Made by a program: the position numbers and the translations under genes | DNA from: Scedosporium boydii | Lineage: Eukaryota; Ascomycota; Sordariomycetes; Microascales; Microascaceae | Direction: 5' to 3' | Assembly (NCBI GenBank): GCA_002221725.1 | Contig: NJFT01000133.1 | Span: 47,452 to 111,451 of the forward strand | Length of the DNA stretch: 64,000 nt | Notes under the pieces: model-generated | Databases searched by the model: none | What the model saw: only the letters and a program-made list of their open reading frames with translations | What the model was told of the DNA's origin: nothing | Shown: positions 13,100 through 26,402 of the stretch, piece by piece | Numbering within the stretch: the first letter of the stretch is position 1 | How the letters are laid out: each line of letters opens with the position of its first letter

Positions 13100-14356
13100 T
13101 CATAACAGGATGAGATAGTTGCTTGGCGCGATCCCTGTCTCTCCGTTCTCCTTCCGCGCTTGCCACCACCTTCCGCTCACGTCGCTGACTTCGAGGATCT
13201 CGTGCTTCGAGAACGAAATTTCGTTGGCATCGTCGGGGTTCGCTTCGTAGCTGTAGATGGCCTTGGCGCGGTAAGGGTACTCCGTTGGGGGTACCACTTC
13301 AGTGTCGGCGCCGTTGGCGGTGGGGCCACCCTTCACGGTGCTGTTACCAAACGTGGGAGGGATGGTGGACGTCCGGGTCACGCTCGTCATGCCGCCGACA
13401 GGGGAGGGGTTCTCAAAGCCGTTCAGCTGAGCCGAGGTGTACATCTGCGGAGGTTGAACCGAAGTCGAAGTCTCGGGCCTTGCCATGCCACCATAACCAA
13501 TGACAGGCGGCCTGTTCATGGTGGATTCCTTAGTTAGGGCGAACGAGTCGAGATAAGCGCGGGGAACAGCGGAGGGGGCCGATCCAAAGTAGAAGATCCA
13601 GACAATCTGAACTAACTGTCAGTGAAAAGAAAAGAAAAAAATCCTGGACTACGAAGCCTGTCACCCCATTCAAGAACGTACCTGAACCATCGACAAAAGG
13701 ATGAAACCAGCGGCCGTGGCCTGGAAAGAGGCGAGAGGGGAGAAGATTAGGAAGTTGACTGAAGAAGAGGAAAGGATAAGTCCAGCGGCGAGGTATCCGA
13801 CGACGGCGACATGGTAAGTTTGGATCGTATCGGATGCAACGACAACGAATATTCCTAGTATCAGGAAGAGAATGTAGACGGTAGACCACCACGCGAATGG
13901 CGGGAAGTTTCGAGTGCCATTTACTTGGATCTGAGCTATAACACCTCCAATGAAGGACACTAGCCAGGCAAGCTATCGAGACTCAGTTAGCGATTTCATC
14001 CTGTGGCTGTATGTTGTTTTTAATATGCCCATCGGTAGAGTGAAAAGAGGCTGCGAGATTTGTATGTCTTTCGTCGACTTCTGAGCGACCCCCCATCCTA
14101 GCGCTGCACTTGGTGCCCTTCTTGACAACCCGAGCATCCTCTCGATAGCGGCAGACAACATTGGCGGCGAGAGGGCTGACAAGTTCGGCATGGCGTGATT
14201 GATCGATTGGGGGTAGGCAATTGACGATAAAAAAAGACAAGAAGTGTCGATGCTACTTACAATTGAAATAGAGATCGTGGCGAGGGCGAAGGGGTCGCCA
14301 ATAATGTTGGCCATGTTAATCCCCTTACGCCCATATTGGACACGCGAAGTTTCCAT
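13100..14356 (-). CDS. SHO1: High-osmolarity signalling membrane sensor Sho1
   Basis: Three exons, 14356-14261, 13972-13682 and 13606-13100, give 297 residues; introns are 288 and 75 nt (GTAAGT and GTACGT donors). Sho1 is the plasma-membrane sensor and scaffold feeding the HOG MAP-kinase pathway; its SH3 domain binds Pbs2-type MAPKK. Exons 1-2 hold four hydrophobic segments in the first ~140 residues, with the family blocks [22 protein letters not shown] and [14 protein letters not shown] Pro/Ser/Thr-rich linker with [15 protein letters not shown] follows, then a C-terminal SH3 domain (about 239-297) with ALYDY-type AIYSYEA, the WW pair and the SNYL end. The start at 14356 (METSR...YGRKG) fits relatives better than the upstream in-frame ATG at 14398. 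The 288-nt first intron is long for this window. Confidence 0.93.
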
Positions 14357-15210
14357 TTTCTTGAGCGACGGGGAGTGTAGGGAACCGTAAGAGGGCATAC
14401 GGGCCGGTTCGACTTCTCTTTCAGTTGATGTAGATGTCGGGGGTGGGCAGCGGGGAGAATTAAAAGGGCCTCGTTGTTATATCCTGATCCGGGGTTTGGG
14501 GCGAGAGATGGGCGAGTCTGGGCTATAACCGTGATTGACACTTAGTTTCAGGCGACCGTCGCGCTTCTAAAACATTTGCGTCGTTCGACAATAACGGGCG
14601 GTGGATATCGTCAGAAAGGAAGTCTCGGAGCCGGTCGAAGAGTAATTTCCCTTTTATCGTTCGCTTATGCTTGTTTGCGTGCTGGATTTTTTTCCCTTCA
14701 CAAAATTCGACAGTTCGATAGGACGACGATAAGGGGTGATCGGCTTGGTCTGCACGAGTGAACTCGACGGCTTCGTAATTCTTTTTCCCTTTGGTTATTC
14801 ACTGGGGTTTTGAGTTGGATAAAAAGGAGCGACTGCAGTTGGTAACTGGCTGGAGATCTTTTGGTGGTTGGGTACGGGAATGGTAAAATTGGATTTAAAA
14901 CAGGGCAGGTTGAAAAGAGTGGTGGAAAGGAGGGGATGGGATGGGTGAGACAGGTGGTTTTGTGGTTTTTGGTTGTTTCGAGGGGGCGTTTCGGCAGTCA
15001 CAGAACGGCGGCTTGGCCAGCAGCGCTGCGGACTTCTGGGGGATCTCTGGCCGCGTAATGAACAGGAATATCGTCAGGATCGACGACAGAACAATAAACA
15101 ATCTACGAAAGTAAAGAAGAGAATGGATCGGACGTTGGAAAAGACAAATGAGAAGAAGAAGAAGAAGGGCGAAGGGGAAATGAGGACAAGAGGACTGGAA
15201 ACCGAGAGTC

Positions 15211-15226
15211 TACTTCGTACTTCGTA
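15211..15226 (+). repeat. Overlapping pair of the TACTTCGTA dispersed motif
   Basis: Two TACTTCGTA copies share two bases (7-nt period). The same arrangement recurs at 35434-35449 and, inverted, at 51146-51161. Function unknown. Confidence 0.8.
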
Positions 15227-16419
15227 GTAGAGGAGGGAGCGAAGGGCTAATTGAGGTAAGGTAGAGGGGAGAAAAAGTGGCGACGTGGAACGGGGTGGAG
15301 ATGAGAGATGAGGAGATTGATTGGGGGTGGTTCCTTCTCTTCCCTACCTGCTGAGGTACTTCGTGGGAACTGCGCCTCGCCCACCAGACGAAGAAGGCCA
15401 GTGTAATCAATTAATGGTCGAAAACGGAAGAATAGATGAAATGGAGGACGCGACTTCTCGTCAGGCGTGGGGATGAAGATGGACCAGGGAGTGGATGGCA
15501 GCAAATGTCCGAGTCCCGTCGCTAGAAGTACACACTACGAAGCACGAAGTAGTGGTATTATCGTTTTTGACTGGTAACGGTACCGCCCTCTAGAGTACAC
15601 CGTATGCCCTGTGGAGGGAGGCAGGTACGACCCGCCCAAGTGAGCAAGTCTGGTTGGTCGTGGACCGCCCAGTTCCTCTTTCTTCTCGCGTGTCCGTTTA
15701 GCTTAAAGCTAGACGGAGAACGGCTCCGAGGTGCTCCGTAATTACGTCTACCAAAATATTACGAGGAAACTACCTTAGTGCCTCAGTATCCGCCAGGGTA
15801 TTGCAGAACGCTTTTCCACTCTTGATCAGGCAAGTTCCCTCAATTCCGTCAGCAATGCTAAGATTAAGCACATCAGAGATTGTCAAGTTTGTACATCTCG
15901 GTACCCTTCTCCGCTCCATCAGAACAATACGAAGGATGTCAATTGATCATTCAACGGACATTCGCAAACTCAATTTACAGTCCGCGTGCTTTTCTGTGGA
16001 GACTCCTTTCGCAGTGTAGCGTGCACTACCGCTTGACAGAAGGCTCTTATCGAGATGCCGACTGTTCCTGCTGGTTCCTGAGCCAAGTGGGGGAGAAAGA
16101 GAGTCCGGCTCACTATCAGGTGCTCTCGACAGAAACTTACTTCGACCTTTGATGTGATGATGACGAACTAGGGGGTGGTTGTCCCCAGTCGACACGACGC
16201 CATTTTTTAAGAGTGGAGGGAAAGTGGATGTCAAGGGGTCGATGCTCCATGCGGAATGTGACTGAGCGAAACACAAAACGCCTAAAGAAGCCTCCGTCGT
16301 GCCTTTTCCATTGACGGTTTCGGTAATCTAGTGCGCAACCGGAACCAGAACTGCCCACATATTTTCATCGGACTCTTCAAGGCCCGACCAGCGTCGTTAT
16401 GCTTGGATAGCGCACGAAG

Positions 16420-16448
16420 TACGAAGTAGTGTTCTGAGCTACGAAGTA
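16420..16448 (-). repeat. Two TACGAAGTA motif copies
   Basis: Exact copies at 16420-16428 and 16440-16448, plus an overlapping imperfect copy (CACGAAGTA) just before the first. Intergenic. Confidence 0.8.
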
Positions 16449-17494
16449 ATATTATTCCACGCTCACATCTGACGAAGAAAGCCTCAACGATGTTCCCCAG
16501 GTATCCTTGCCCTATCAGTTTTTGCAGGCTCCACAGCTTGAAACGGGGGCAACTGGGCCAGCTCCCGCATTGGCTTTTTGGCTCTTTACTTCGTCTTTTC
16601 CAATTCTTATCTGCCCACCATCGCATCCTCGGATCACAGTAGTGCTGCAAGTCTCGATTTGGGGCTTCCGAAAGAGTAGGATCGGAATCGGTTGGTTCTC
16701 CCAAGATCAATGTACTACCTAACACCAGTACTACAGTACCACCGTTCCTCCTGTTCTGTCTGGAGAAAAAAGATGCTGGTCAATGAAGTAATATTGGTTG
16801 AACGAGCAGCTGGTCTGGCCAGCCAAACGGGCGGTCGGTGCGATCTTGACGCCCTGTGCCGACTGGGGAAAGGGGCCCATCATTGATAGGCTAAAGATGA
16901 ATCCATATCAGCCTGCGCGTCGTCAACGGACCAGATCTTCAGTTCTAGAGCAAAAGAATTGGATAGAAACCATCGAACCAATTGTGGCTCCCGCTTCTTT
17001 TTAGGAGATCCTGTCTTTTCGTCTTCGAGACAGAGGGGGGAAAGAAAAAGGAATAAGAAATGCAACTCCTATTTCTCAGGTTCGCGTGGCCTGGCTAAGA
17101 TACGTCCGTGACTCCCCGTGAGGTCGCTTCCCATGCAGGGGTTCCAGTAAGCGGACCAAGAAGAAAAGAATGGATGGGCTTGAGAGTATTTGAGTGCTTG
17201 CAGTAATTGAGGGCCATGGGGCACCGCGTTTTCATGTGTTTCCTCACGGACCTTCAACACGACGCTCGTTCATCGCGACTAGGCGGGGTGATCACTTACA
17301 AGTAATAGCTCAGGCCTCCAGCCCGAATCGCAATTCTTTAGGGCAGGAGAGTTCAATGTTACGGTCCTGGAGATGGTCAAGTACTTCGTACATTCGTCAC
17401 TTCCAGATCTAACGGATTGAGTAATAGGGCCGTGGCCTGTGTTACAAAGGAGCTTTCTCCGGACAGCTTCATCGACGTTGGCGAGATCGGGAGG

Positions 17495-17495
<1 letters not shown>

Positions 17496-17525
<30 letters not shown>
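17496..17525 (+). repeat. 30-nt poly-T tract
   Basis: Uninterrupted run of 30 T. It could be the poly(A) tail of a minus-strand retrotransposed sequence or a simple slippage product. No reverse-transcriptase fragment or target-site duplication was recognised around it. Confidence 0.9.
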
Positions 17526-20500
17526 CATATCTAGTGACGGGGACCAGGCGCTCTCTTCAGATTCAGGTGTGACCACGGCCCCTGTCGACACCTCGTGGCT
17601 TTGACCGAGTCTCCACGATTTTGGAAAAAGAGGCTTTCGATCTCCGACTTCGAGGTGACATTCTCCAAGGCGGACAAGGATAGGGCGGAGATTCGATCAA
17701 TGCGAGAGAGCAGATACACTTTAAGCATTTTGTGACTAAATCGATCATCACAGGCTCCACTCAAATTCCGAGATTTGTCGATGCAGTGTCTCTGGTTCAG
17801 CGTGGGAGGACCTGCAGGTGTTCGCTGTCTGAGAGCGCGTTGTTTCCAACCTCGTTCCCCAATCCGATTCTTCCTTCAAACACTAAGAGTAAGACCAAGG
17901 ACGCGTGACAACTGCCTCGATGTCGGTAGGGGCTGAACCCCCAGGTGTTGTCAGCCCCCCGAAAGACAGGAAGTGAAAGGCAGGGCTTGCCAGCCATTTT
18001 TCTCTGAACGGAACCGTCGAGGCTGTTCCCGCGACTCTTCTCGATCCAAGCTTTCCAGGGTTTTGGAAGGAATAAAGTAGCTTAATTAACAGCATGGACC
18101 GCTCTTCCTTCGGAGCCATTAAAAATTATATTAACATCGCTATAAGACACCATGTATCGGCCGGGTAAGCGGTGATCCTAGTTTAGCTTTGTGGTCGACG
18201 GTTCTCTCCAGGCGACTCTGAGCACTCTGGGCACTCTGAGGACCCATGACAGGATTCATCGGCAGAGTGATCTTCGTATGAGCCCGTAAAATCGATAATG
18301 CTTTGTGATGAGTGGAGATCGAGGCACCAGTTACCATCGCAGTATACATTGATTGACGGGGACATTGCCATCAAACCAATATTGCGGAATCGGTTTGTAC
18401 GTCAGTCCACGCCTGTTTGTGCGGCGTAAGACCCGATCGCCAGCCCGTTCGTCGGTCTCTCGCCATTTACTACTTCGTGCTTCACATCGGGGGCAAACGA
18501 AGCAATCCAATTGATCTTCAGTATCCCACGGATCCCAGGCCAGCAGTGCAACTCGACAAGAACCACGAGCATGGGGGCGCCGTGTTACCGCAGAGGTTGT
18601 CCGTCGAGGCTTGTCCGTTGATACTTGATCAATCTCTCCTGTTACGGCCCACAGCGCTTTCAGCATGGATTTCTTGGCGAGAATTAACCTTCGAGATTAA
18701 TCGACGGGAACATAAATTTCGAGTCCGGCCGTCCGAGGTCCACGGAGTACGAAAGCAATGGTTGGGGGCTGGTTGAACGCTACCCAGCCATTTGTTTCCG
18801 CGGCGTCACCAGCCTTTTAGTGCCTCTTCCCCATAAAAGCTTCCCAGCACTCGGGGCTTCTTGATCATTAGAATCGTGGTAGAATTAACAGTGGTTCTCC
18901 TGGTTCGCTGTTACCCTCCTCCGCAGCACAGCAGAATTGTCCACGAGCCTTGTTCAGACGACGGCAACATGCAGGAGTCCGCAGGGCGCCTATGTACGAA
19001 GTAAATCAATACGACATCCGTTTACTGATGAGACGCCTCAGGCGACTGAAGCCCCTGCACTAAGAACTTTGAAGAGCTCAAGCTCCAACCAGTATTGCTC
19101 GTCCACGATTTCTGCATTCTTGGCGACGGTGGGCGGCAGCTGTGGGGGAAACAAGGGGTCCGTTTTCTCATCCATTGAGCTCCATCTTGGACGATTTATT
19201 AGAAACAATTTTGGAAAGTTTGAGATACATTCATGTATCCCAAGCGTGGGGATGCACGGGGCTTATACTCGGTGCTCTTGGTGTTTGAGGTTTCGTCACG
19301 GATAAGAAAGCGTATGGACGTCAAGGCTTCGATTGATCATTGGTGTTTCTTCAGTCAAATAGAATTGACAGTGACCTCGTGCTACATTCAGCTCGGCCTA
19401 AACATCCCTCATGAAGATATCAACGCTGAGCACTTTCACGATAGAAACAAACAATGATGTTCTACGATGTGCGCTGGAAGGAAATGGATGCCAGAACGCC
19501 ATCAAGATTACCCCAGACTGCATCCAGTTTATCCACATAGCCGATACTGGGGATTTTTTTTTTCCTTGCTTCCCACCCCAAAGTGAACGTTCTATCCCAG
19601 GAGTTTTGAGATCACCTTGAAACGCGGAGATGTAGCTCCCGACTACGAGGTGCCGATCTCGACTCTGGCCGCCACTTACTAGTGCGGGGGGCCTAGGTTT
19701 ATATAACTGAACAGTTTATCGGCGTTTCCCGAACACAAGTTTGCGAGCTTGAGGGTTCCGAATCGGGGTAAGTTTCGAGTGAGTCGAGGAGGATGAGATT
19801 TCTCGAGGCGGACGAATCTTTTTGAACTTATCTTCCAATAATTATTTGTGAGGATGGCATATGTAGTTAGTGAGGTTTAGAAGAACATTGACGCCCAATT
19901 GAACGCTCGAGCTATCATTCTCCGAGACTCCCGCAAGACACATCTCGTCATAGTACCCACCACCGTGGACCAGCTGAGCTCCCCATCTCACCTTCGTGGC
20001 AATGTGTAATGCTCGACCCCCTGTTTCTTCGTCGATGTGGCGGGTTTAGGTTATCGAGACAAAAGCCTATTGTTGCTTAGGGAGGAAATCCATTCCTAGT
20101 TGAGCGGTCACGGGGATTTGAAATTCCATGGGGTGTTATTGAGGTGACAAAATATCTATCGCATTAAGATGGTGACACTCATATGCTTAAGACACTTGGT
20201 GTGCTAGTGTGGTCTAGCTAACTCCTTTGTCTTGGATCAATGCCATGGACTTGTTATGGACTTGCCACGGCCTTGAGGATATCCGACCCGGGTGATGTAC
20301 ACACATGCCTGAATCCATCTCAACTGTGGTCTTTCCAACACCAGATCTTACATGTACATTGGAACTGGCTTTATGCCACTTGCAACTGGGAATACCAAGA
20401 GGATCTAGGAATTTTCGGCAAGCCCATGTGGCCCCGCCCCACGTTTCCGGTCTCCCTCCCCCTCTCATCTTATCGGCGAGGTTCAAGATCCTATTCCAGA

Positions 20501-20631
20501 ATCAACATGTCTCGGGGCGTGCTCCAGTCAAAGCAAGAGCTTCATCATCGGGCATGACGTGGGCGTTCGGCTAACTTGAGGTGCCGTGTTAAGGAAAGCG
20601 GTGTGTGAAACCTGCGTCTGTTAACTTCTCC

Positions 20632-21362
20632 TCATATGCCCTGTGATTCCTCCTCCTTCTCCGCTCGCCTGACTAATCTCTCTACTAAGGAGACCCGGTG
20701 CTCCATCTCCGCGATGAACTCAGACGAGGCCAACGCGTTATCCTCATACCAACCGCGGATAACTTTCTCACTTCGCGTCCGCAGTTCCGCAATCTCCGCT
20801 GCCTGCGCGAGCTGCGTCGTCTCGAGGGCCTTCATCCTCTCCATCTGTGAGATCAACGCCGCGCTCTGGGCAGGGTCTGGGACTTGGCAGTCATTCACCG
20901 CTCTGAGAGCGGACTCCGTCGCAGGGAATGATGACGCCGCAGCTAAGACGATGGATTTGACAGCGTCAAGGGGCATGTCTGGCGGAGGTGAAGACGGTTC
21001 CGGGTCGAGAAATAGTGACGGGTAGGCCTTATCTGTGAGAAAGTTAGCCTCATCTCCACTTATCTGATAAGATTGGGTTGAGGCTCGGTGAGAAACGACA
21101 GGGTTTGGCATATGTACTCTCATACGACCGCGCCGTGGGGATGTGAAGACTCACAAATCTTGAAGAGTTCATTGTAAACTCTGACGTGGGTGACCAGGGA
21201 CGCAAACCTCCGCTCTAGATCTTCGAGCTTTTCAGCTATGGAAGCGTCCTCTGCCGTTCGGTTTGGTGTCGATTCACCGTATAAGATGTGCTCGAGACGG
21301 TGCAGCCTTGACTCGAATAGGAGAATAGTCGAGAGTGAAGTCGTGTCTAAGGTAGACTCCAT
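20632..21362 (-). CDS. ro-10: Nuclear distribution protein Ro10 (dynactin p24-like)
   Basis: Two exons, 21362-21155 and 21032-20632, with a 122-nt intron (GTGAGT donor, GGCTAAC branch point, TCACAG acceptor), give 202 residues. Ro10 of filamentous fungi is a small dynactin-associated subunit needed for dynein-driven nuclear migration. The N-terminus has the short heptad-like LLFESRLHRLEHILYG block; the splice creates YKAYPSLF, a family landmark; the middle holds VPDPAQSAAL, and the C-terminal half is a coiled coil (AEIAELRTRS, RGWYEDN, then VERLVRRAEKEEE). Length agrees with fungal relatives. It is divergent from the amino-acid transporter gene, with 966 nt between starts. The family assignment rests on remembered conserved blocks. 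Confidence 0.8.
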
Positions 21363-22328
21363 GTCTAGGCTGCAATATGAAATGAGGGTGTGATAAATGT
21401 CTTTCGGGGTGAGAACAGCTGAGAGACACTCGGTGTAGTCGAGGAGTGGAGAGCTAACTGTCGTTCAGCTCAGCTTCAGTAAAGCTCCCGTGCAAACAAG
21501 CCGGGTTCAATGATGTTACTCCAGGGCAATATGCACTCTAAGTTTCCCTATCTTGCAAGTACCATGGCACCGATAGACAGAAAGATTAGCAGCCCTGGAA
21601 AGCCGGAGGTCGTGTGAGCTATTACCTGATAGTGGAATGGATTGAGTCGATTTCAGGGCCCGTATCGCCACATCCCCTATTCGGATCGCACTCTGTCAGT
21701 CCTACCCTCGATTGGCTTTTCATGGCGCTAGGACCAGGTGACGTGGGTGGATGACATAAGCCACCCCCTGGTTATCTCGGATTTCCATTGGGCATCTTTG
21801 AAAGCCAAGCCCCACCAAGGCATTCCTCACCACTCAAACAGCAGGAAAGCACTCACGTAAGGTCCCGCTCAAGGCGGCGAAGCTTTAGATAGGACACGAG
21901 GTCTCCCCATCCGATGTCAAAGTATCAGATGTACACTGTCTTGTCACACGGCAAATTATCCCAACGCCTCTCTTCCCTCGACCAACCTCGAAACCTTCGA
22001 CGACAATCCAGACAAAGCGCCGCGATCCCGCCTTTCGATCTATAACCGCCCCGGGGCTGAATTGATAGCTCGGTACTCTGTTCTAGACAATTACTAGGGA
22101 CCCGCCCCCAGTCTTCTTCGCGGCCCCACGGTTTAGCTACTTGGGGCGTAATGGCTCGTGGGAGGTGACTGGCGACACTTCCAATATTGAAGCGATCAAA
22201 TATCATCTAAAAGCGGGACTACGCTTGCGCCGAACCCGTCCGTTGCATTTCTTTCGGAATACCTCGACACACTCCGATTTCTTTTGTCCAGGCGACCCTG
22301 CTTTGTTCGACGACTCCTCAACGTCATA
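21363..22328. promoter_or_regulatory. Divergent promoter region, ro-10 / amino-acid transporter
   Basis: 966 nt between two opposite start codons. No coding signal was recognised, so the promoters of both genes should lie here. No specific element was identified with confidence. Confidence 0.45.
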
Positions 22329-24159
22329 ATGACCGTCTATCCGTCTCCATCACAGGGCATTCTAGCCCCAGCTGGCTACGGGAACGACATGAACCGGTAT
22401 GGAATCACCACTTCTACGATGTCGCCTTGCACCCGCAAGTGAAAATTGTGTTGCTGACGTTTCTGGGACATGTAGAAGAAAAAGCCGAAGCAAGGAGAAG
22501 GAGGGTGGTGGCAATGCCTCCATCATCAGCAGTATTGTCAACCTGCTTAATACAAGTATGTTCCTATAGCTTTGTATGCTCCGATTTTAATTGTTTCTAA
22601 CCATATCGCATTAGTTGTTGGCGCCGGCACCCTCGCCATGCCCGCTGTTATGTCGAAGATGGGTGTAGTGCTCGGAATCTGTCTCATTGTCTGGTCCGGC
22701 ATCACGGCAGCCTTCGGCCTATACTTACAGTCTCGATGCGCCCGATATCTCGACCGCGGAAAGTCATCCTTCTTCGCTCTATCGCAAATCACGTACCCGA
22801 ATTTGTCCATCATCTTCGATGCCGCCATTGCTGTCAAGTGCTTTGGCGTCGGTGTTTCCTACATGATCATCATCGGCGATTTGATGCCGGGCGTCATGCT
22901 GGGATTCAACAGCCATGCAGAGGAGATCCCGTACCTGATGGATCGCAAGTTCTGGATTACAGCATTCATGTTGCCAGTCATATTGCTCGCTTTCTTGAAG
23001 CGACTGGATTCTCTCAAGTACACGAGTGTGATTGCGCTTGTATCAATTGGCTACCTAGTCATTTTGGTCGTCTTTCACTTTTTCGTGGATGACCTGAGCC
23101 AGAGGGGTCCTATTCGCGTCATTGAATGGGCAGGTCCCGTTGCTACGCTTAGTAGCTTGCCTGTGGTGGTGTTTGCCTACACTTGCCACCAGAACGTATG
23201 TATACCTGTTTCCCTCCCCCATACGATTCTAGGTTCCGAGAAGCGAGTACGGAGACTTACCAGCCCTTAGATGTTTTCAATCCTGAACGAGCTAGAGGAC
23301 AACTCCCCCGGCAGTGTCGTCACTGTGGTGGGCTCCAGCATTGGATCTGCCGCTAGCATTTACATCTTAGTAGCCATCACCGGCTATCTCACCTTCGGCA
23401 ACAGCGTCGTCGGTAATATTGTCTCGATGTGTAAGTCTATGGCTCTCTTTTCATCCTAGCAACCAAGTACTCACACATTTTCAAGACACTCCCTCCGTGG
23501 CATCAACCATCGCGAAGGCCGCCATTGTCGTACTCGTCACCTTTTCCATCCCTCTACAGATCCACCCATGCCGTGCCTCACTCGATGCCGTGGCGAACTG
23601 GAGGCCCAATGGCGCCCGAAACAAGAACACTATCACACCCTCCGGAAGCCGACCTCTCCTTCCGTCCGCAACCGATGACACCGCAAAGTCGGACCATGGA
23701 AATTCTGGAGGCATGTCGGAGCTCCGATTCGCGGTCATCACCACTCTCATTATCGTATTCAGCTACATTACAGCTCTATCCGTCAGCAGCCTCGATACCA
23801 TGCTTGCGTACGTCGGCAGTACTGGCTCCACCAGCATCAGCTTTATCCTACCCGGTCTCTTCTACTACAAGATCAGCGACCCCGAAGGCCTGCATCATCA
23901 ACGCCTCTCTAAGGAAAGCGACGACCTCGACTCTGTGGGCTCTGATGACGAGGCGGCACTAGCCACTAGCACCACGAGCCTGCGAAGCCTCGTTAGCGCG
24001 GCTGGTGCTACTGTTCATCGCTGGCGTACCTGGAGATGGGACCTCGAGCATTTCGACCATGACATCCTGCGCAAGTTGGCCCTCTGCCTATCTTATTACG
24101 GCGTCGTCGTCATGGTCGTCTGTCTCGTCATGAACACGTGGTTCAGCGTTACTCACTAG
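22329..24159 (+). CDS. Amino-acid transporter, AAAP family (vacuolar AVT5/6/7-like)
   Basis: Five exons, 22329-22396, 22476-22555, 22615-23195, 23271-23430 and 23486-24159, give 520 residues; all introns are 55-79 nt and several show clear branch points (GCTGAC, TTCTAAC). The protein belongs to the amino-acid/auxin permease family (PF01490). A short polar N-terminus with SIVNLLNT leads into IVGAGTLAMPAVMSKMG, the typical first membrane helix of AVT/SLC38 carriers. About ten further hydrophobic segments follow. A hydrophilic loop (roughly residues 325-360) and an acidic cytosolic stretch with SKESDDLDSVGSDDEAA before the last helix are likely regulatory. Fungal relatives export or import amino acids at the vacuole, but substrate cannot be read from sequence. 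Convergent with the bS16m gene. Confidence 0.88.
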
Positions 24160-24962
24160 GGTACTATAATCCAAGTCCAAGCAACAAGTTGGGAGAAATC
24201 TTCCCAACGAAACGAATATCCGGGTTGACGGCTGGCGGCGCCCGACATAAGATTCCCCTGTAGACTTTTTTCCTCTTTCATTTTCCACGCAAGAGTATTG
24301 ATTTCTCTTTTCTTTCCTCACTCTTTTCCTCAAATCCTTTCTTTCTTTCCGAGTCATGACTAGGCGCAATGGGGGGTTGCAAGGGACGATATATATTACA
24401 GTATGGGCATCTCGCGAACGGAGTTTTGTTTTCTCATTCCTTTCTACCCGAATATCAAAAGAGATTTTCTAGCCCTTTCAATTTTTCTTTACAGATTCCC
24501 TTCCTTTTTCAAGAGCCCCTCAATTTATACTTCTTTTTCTTTGGATGCTTGATTACTTGCGAAAGCTTTGGCTTTGTTGCGGTCCTTCGCATATATATAC
24601 TAGTTTGAATCGGAGTTGGGTCAGAGTTGATAACGAATTTGATGTAGCTATCAATTAGACCTCGCTATATCTAAGGAAAACTTCTTTATATAGAACTCAG
24701 CGACTACTGTTTTGTGCGAGTGTCATCATGAGTTTCATGGCCGTGTGGAGCTCTGAAGGTGAAGTGAGGTTGGCCTTCTCGAGACCAGCTATCACCTGGC
24801 AAGCACATTGTATCGAGTAGGTAGATAGCAAAAGAGCACATTTCAGACTGTACAATCCCAACAGAACTCCGCATTAAATGCTTTCTAAACTTTTATACAT
24901 GTTCCAGATAATCCCGTAAAATTACATCAGAAAGGAGGACAGAGGTCCGACGGGGAGAGACC
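24160..24962. other. Intergenic between convergent transporter and bS16m genes
   Basis: Both neighbours end here. The left part is T-rich (about 24430-24540), as expected for 3' flank. No gene recognised. Confidence 0.5.
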
Positions 24963-25683
24963 CTAGGAGGAAACCTTGGCCTCGGTCTGGGCGGCCGGAG
25001 CTTCTGAAGCCTGCGCATTCCCAAAGTTGCGTTTAGGGAGGATTCCGGCCTGGGGATGACAGATTGGTTAGCACACAAGTTCCCTCGCAAATTCCGGCAT
25101 CCCAAGTGAAGAGAGTCCATCGACCACCGCATCTATCCCCGCTCTTATACATTTCCATTTTGGAAAGAGGAGCCCATTCATCATGGGTAGGTTTGTCAGG
25201 CTTATATCTCGTGTGCCGGCGTCGAGACATCGGGGGGATGAAGAGCGTCGAGACTCACCATCGATAATATCCTCCATGCCGTATCGGAAGGCTGCGCGCC
25301 TACACCAATCCAGTACCTGGCCCTCACCACGTCGAGTTTGATGTCCTTGTGGAACTTGCCGGAGTTGTCGTAGGCGTCGAGCTTCGGGATAGGATCGTAG
25401 GTCCCGATGACCTCCATCGGCTTGCTGTTCCTCGCAGAGCTATATCCGCCGAATCGAGTTGTTAGCTAAGACCAATCGAAATACGGGCAGGAAGTGCAAG
25501 ATATTCACACTCTCAAGGACTGTTCATCCGAGCTCCCTCGAGTAATAGTGATATGTCGTAGGAGACCAAAGGAGGCAAGAAAAAAAAAGAGAGACCAGGT
25601 ACATACCGTGATTGCGCAACAACAATATTGTAAAAGGGCTTGTTCCGGCGCCCAAAGCGCGCTAGGCGAATTCTCACAACCAT
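24963..25683 (-). CDS. MRPS16: Mitochondrial small-subunit ribosomal protein bS16m
   Basis: Three exons, 25683-25607, 25439-25259 and 25049-24963, give 114 residues; introns are 167 and 209 nt (GTATGT and GTGAGT donors). It is the S16 protein of the mitochondrial small ribosomal subunit. Exon 1 encodes [20 protein letters not shown], the S16 signature start. The first splice gives [20 protein letters not shown], and exon 2 continues with the [19 protein letters not shown] block found in all S16 proteins. Exon 3 adds GILPKRNFG and a short Ala/Glu tail. Exon 1 starts directly with the S16 fold, so there is no separate long targeting peptide, as is usual for this protein. It is divergent from NNR1 with 719 nt between starts. 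Confidence 0.93.
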
Positions 25684-26402
25684 CTTGGATTTCGGCTTTC
25701 GTACGGTTTTCTGGTTCCCCCCGGAGTTCCCTGTTTCGCGCGGATATTGAAGTTCGATGGCCTCACACGACTCGGGAGATCGCGAAAGGCTCTGCAAGAT
25801 TCCAAGACGGTGGGTCCCGAGATTTATTAGCCGATGTTTAGCCACGGAGGTGCGTGCCAAACTGCCCCAAGCTGGAACGGCACGACTCGTCGGGAAGGGA
25901 GGCTCACTAGAGCTAACGGATCCCGATATGAGGAGTCCCAGGTCTACTCCGTAGTTGATGCCCCAATGGATCAATTCTCATATGGGCCCATTGAGACTGA
26001 TCAAACCTAGCTCACGGTAGAATGGAGAGTCATTGGACCGACTCTTGTCGGTGAGTTCCCGGTCCGGGTTGGTCACGTGGCAAGCGGGAGCCGCCGATGC
26101 AGGAATACCGAAATAACAGCGTTACCTCGCCTTACCTCCGGGAAAGAAGCAATTGCTCTTTGGGCAACCTATTCCCACTAATTTACGTCATTGAATCTGT
26201 TCCCAAGTTCCCATCATATCATTTCCCAGCATCCCGGGTCTTATTAAAAGGAGAAGACCCTTTTCGATTGAAGTTCTTCAATCGCCTTGTGACCCAATTT
26301 GGGACGAAAAATAAAAAGAATCAAAACCAAAAATACAACGACGTCCTCGTGGAGAGCTATTAACATTCTATCATCTTCTATCATCAAGTGCCGAGCCCAA
26401 GT
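25684..26402. promoter_or_regulatory. Divergent promoter region, MRPS16 / NNR1
   Basis: 719 nt between opposite starts of two housekeeping genes. It contains one exact TACTCCGTA at 25945-25953. No other element was identified. Confidence 0.45.

Larger units (their letters stand above)
14357..20631. other. Long gene-free block between SHO1 and RO10
   Basis: About 6.3 kb. The first ~1 kb should be the SHO1 promoter and leader, with a GAAGAAGAAG stretch at about 15150. The rest has only short frames without known domains. It carries exact copies of TACTTCGTA/TACGAAGTA at 15211, 15218, 16420, 16440, 17382 and 18995, and a 30-nt T run at 17496. Confidence 0.45.

Noticed and set aside
13983..14240. 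85-codon minus frame inside SHO1 intron 1
   Set aside because: It lies fully between good GTAAGT and TAG splice sites. Including it would break the conserved SISI-LAWLVSF junction of Sho1.
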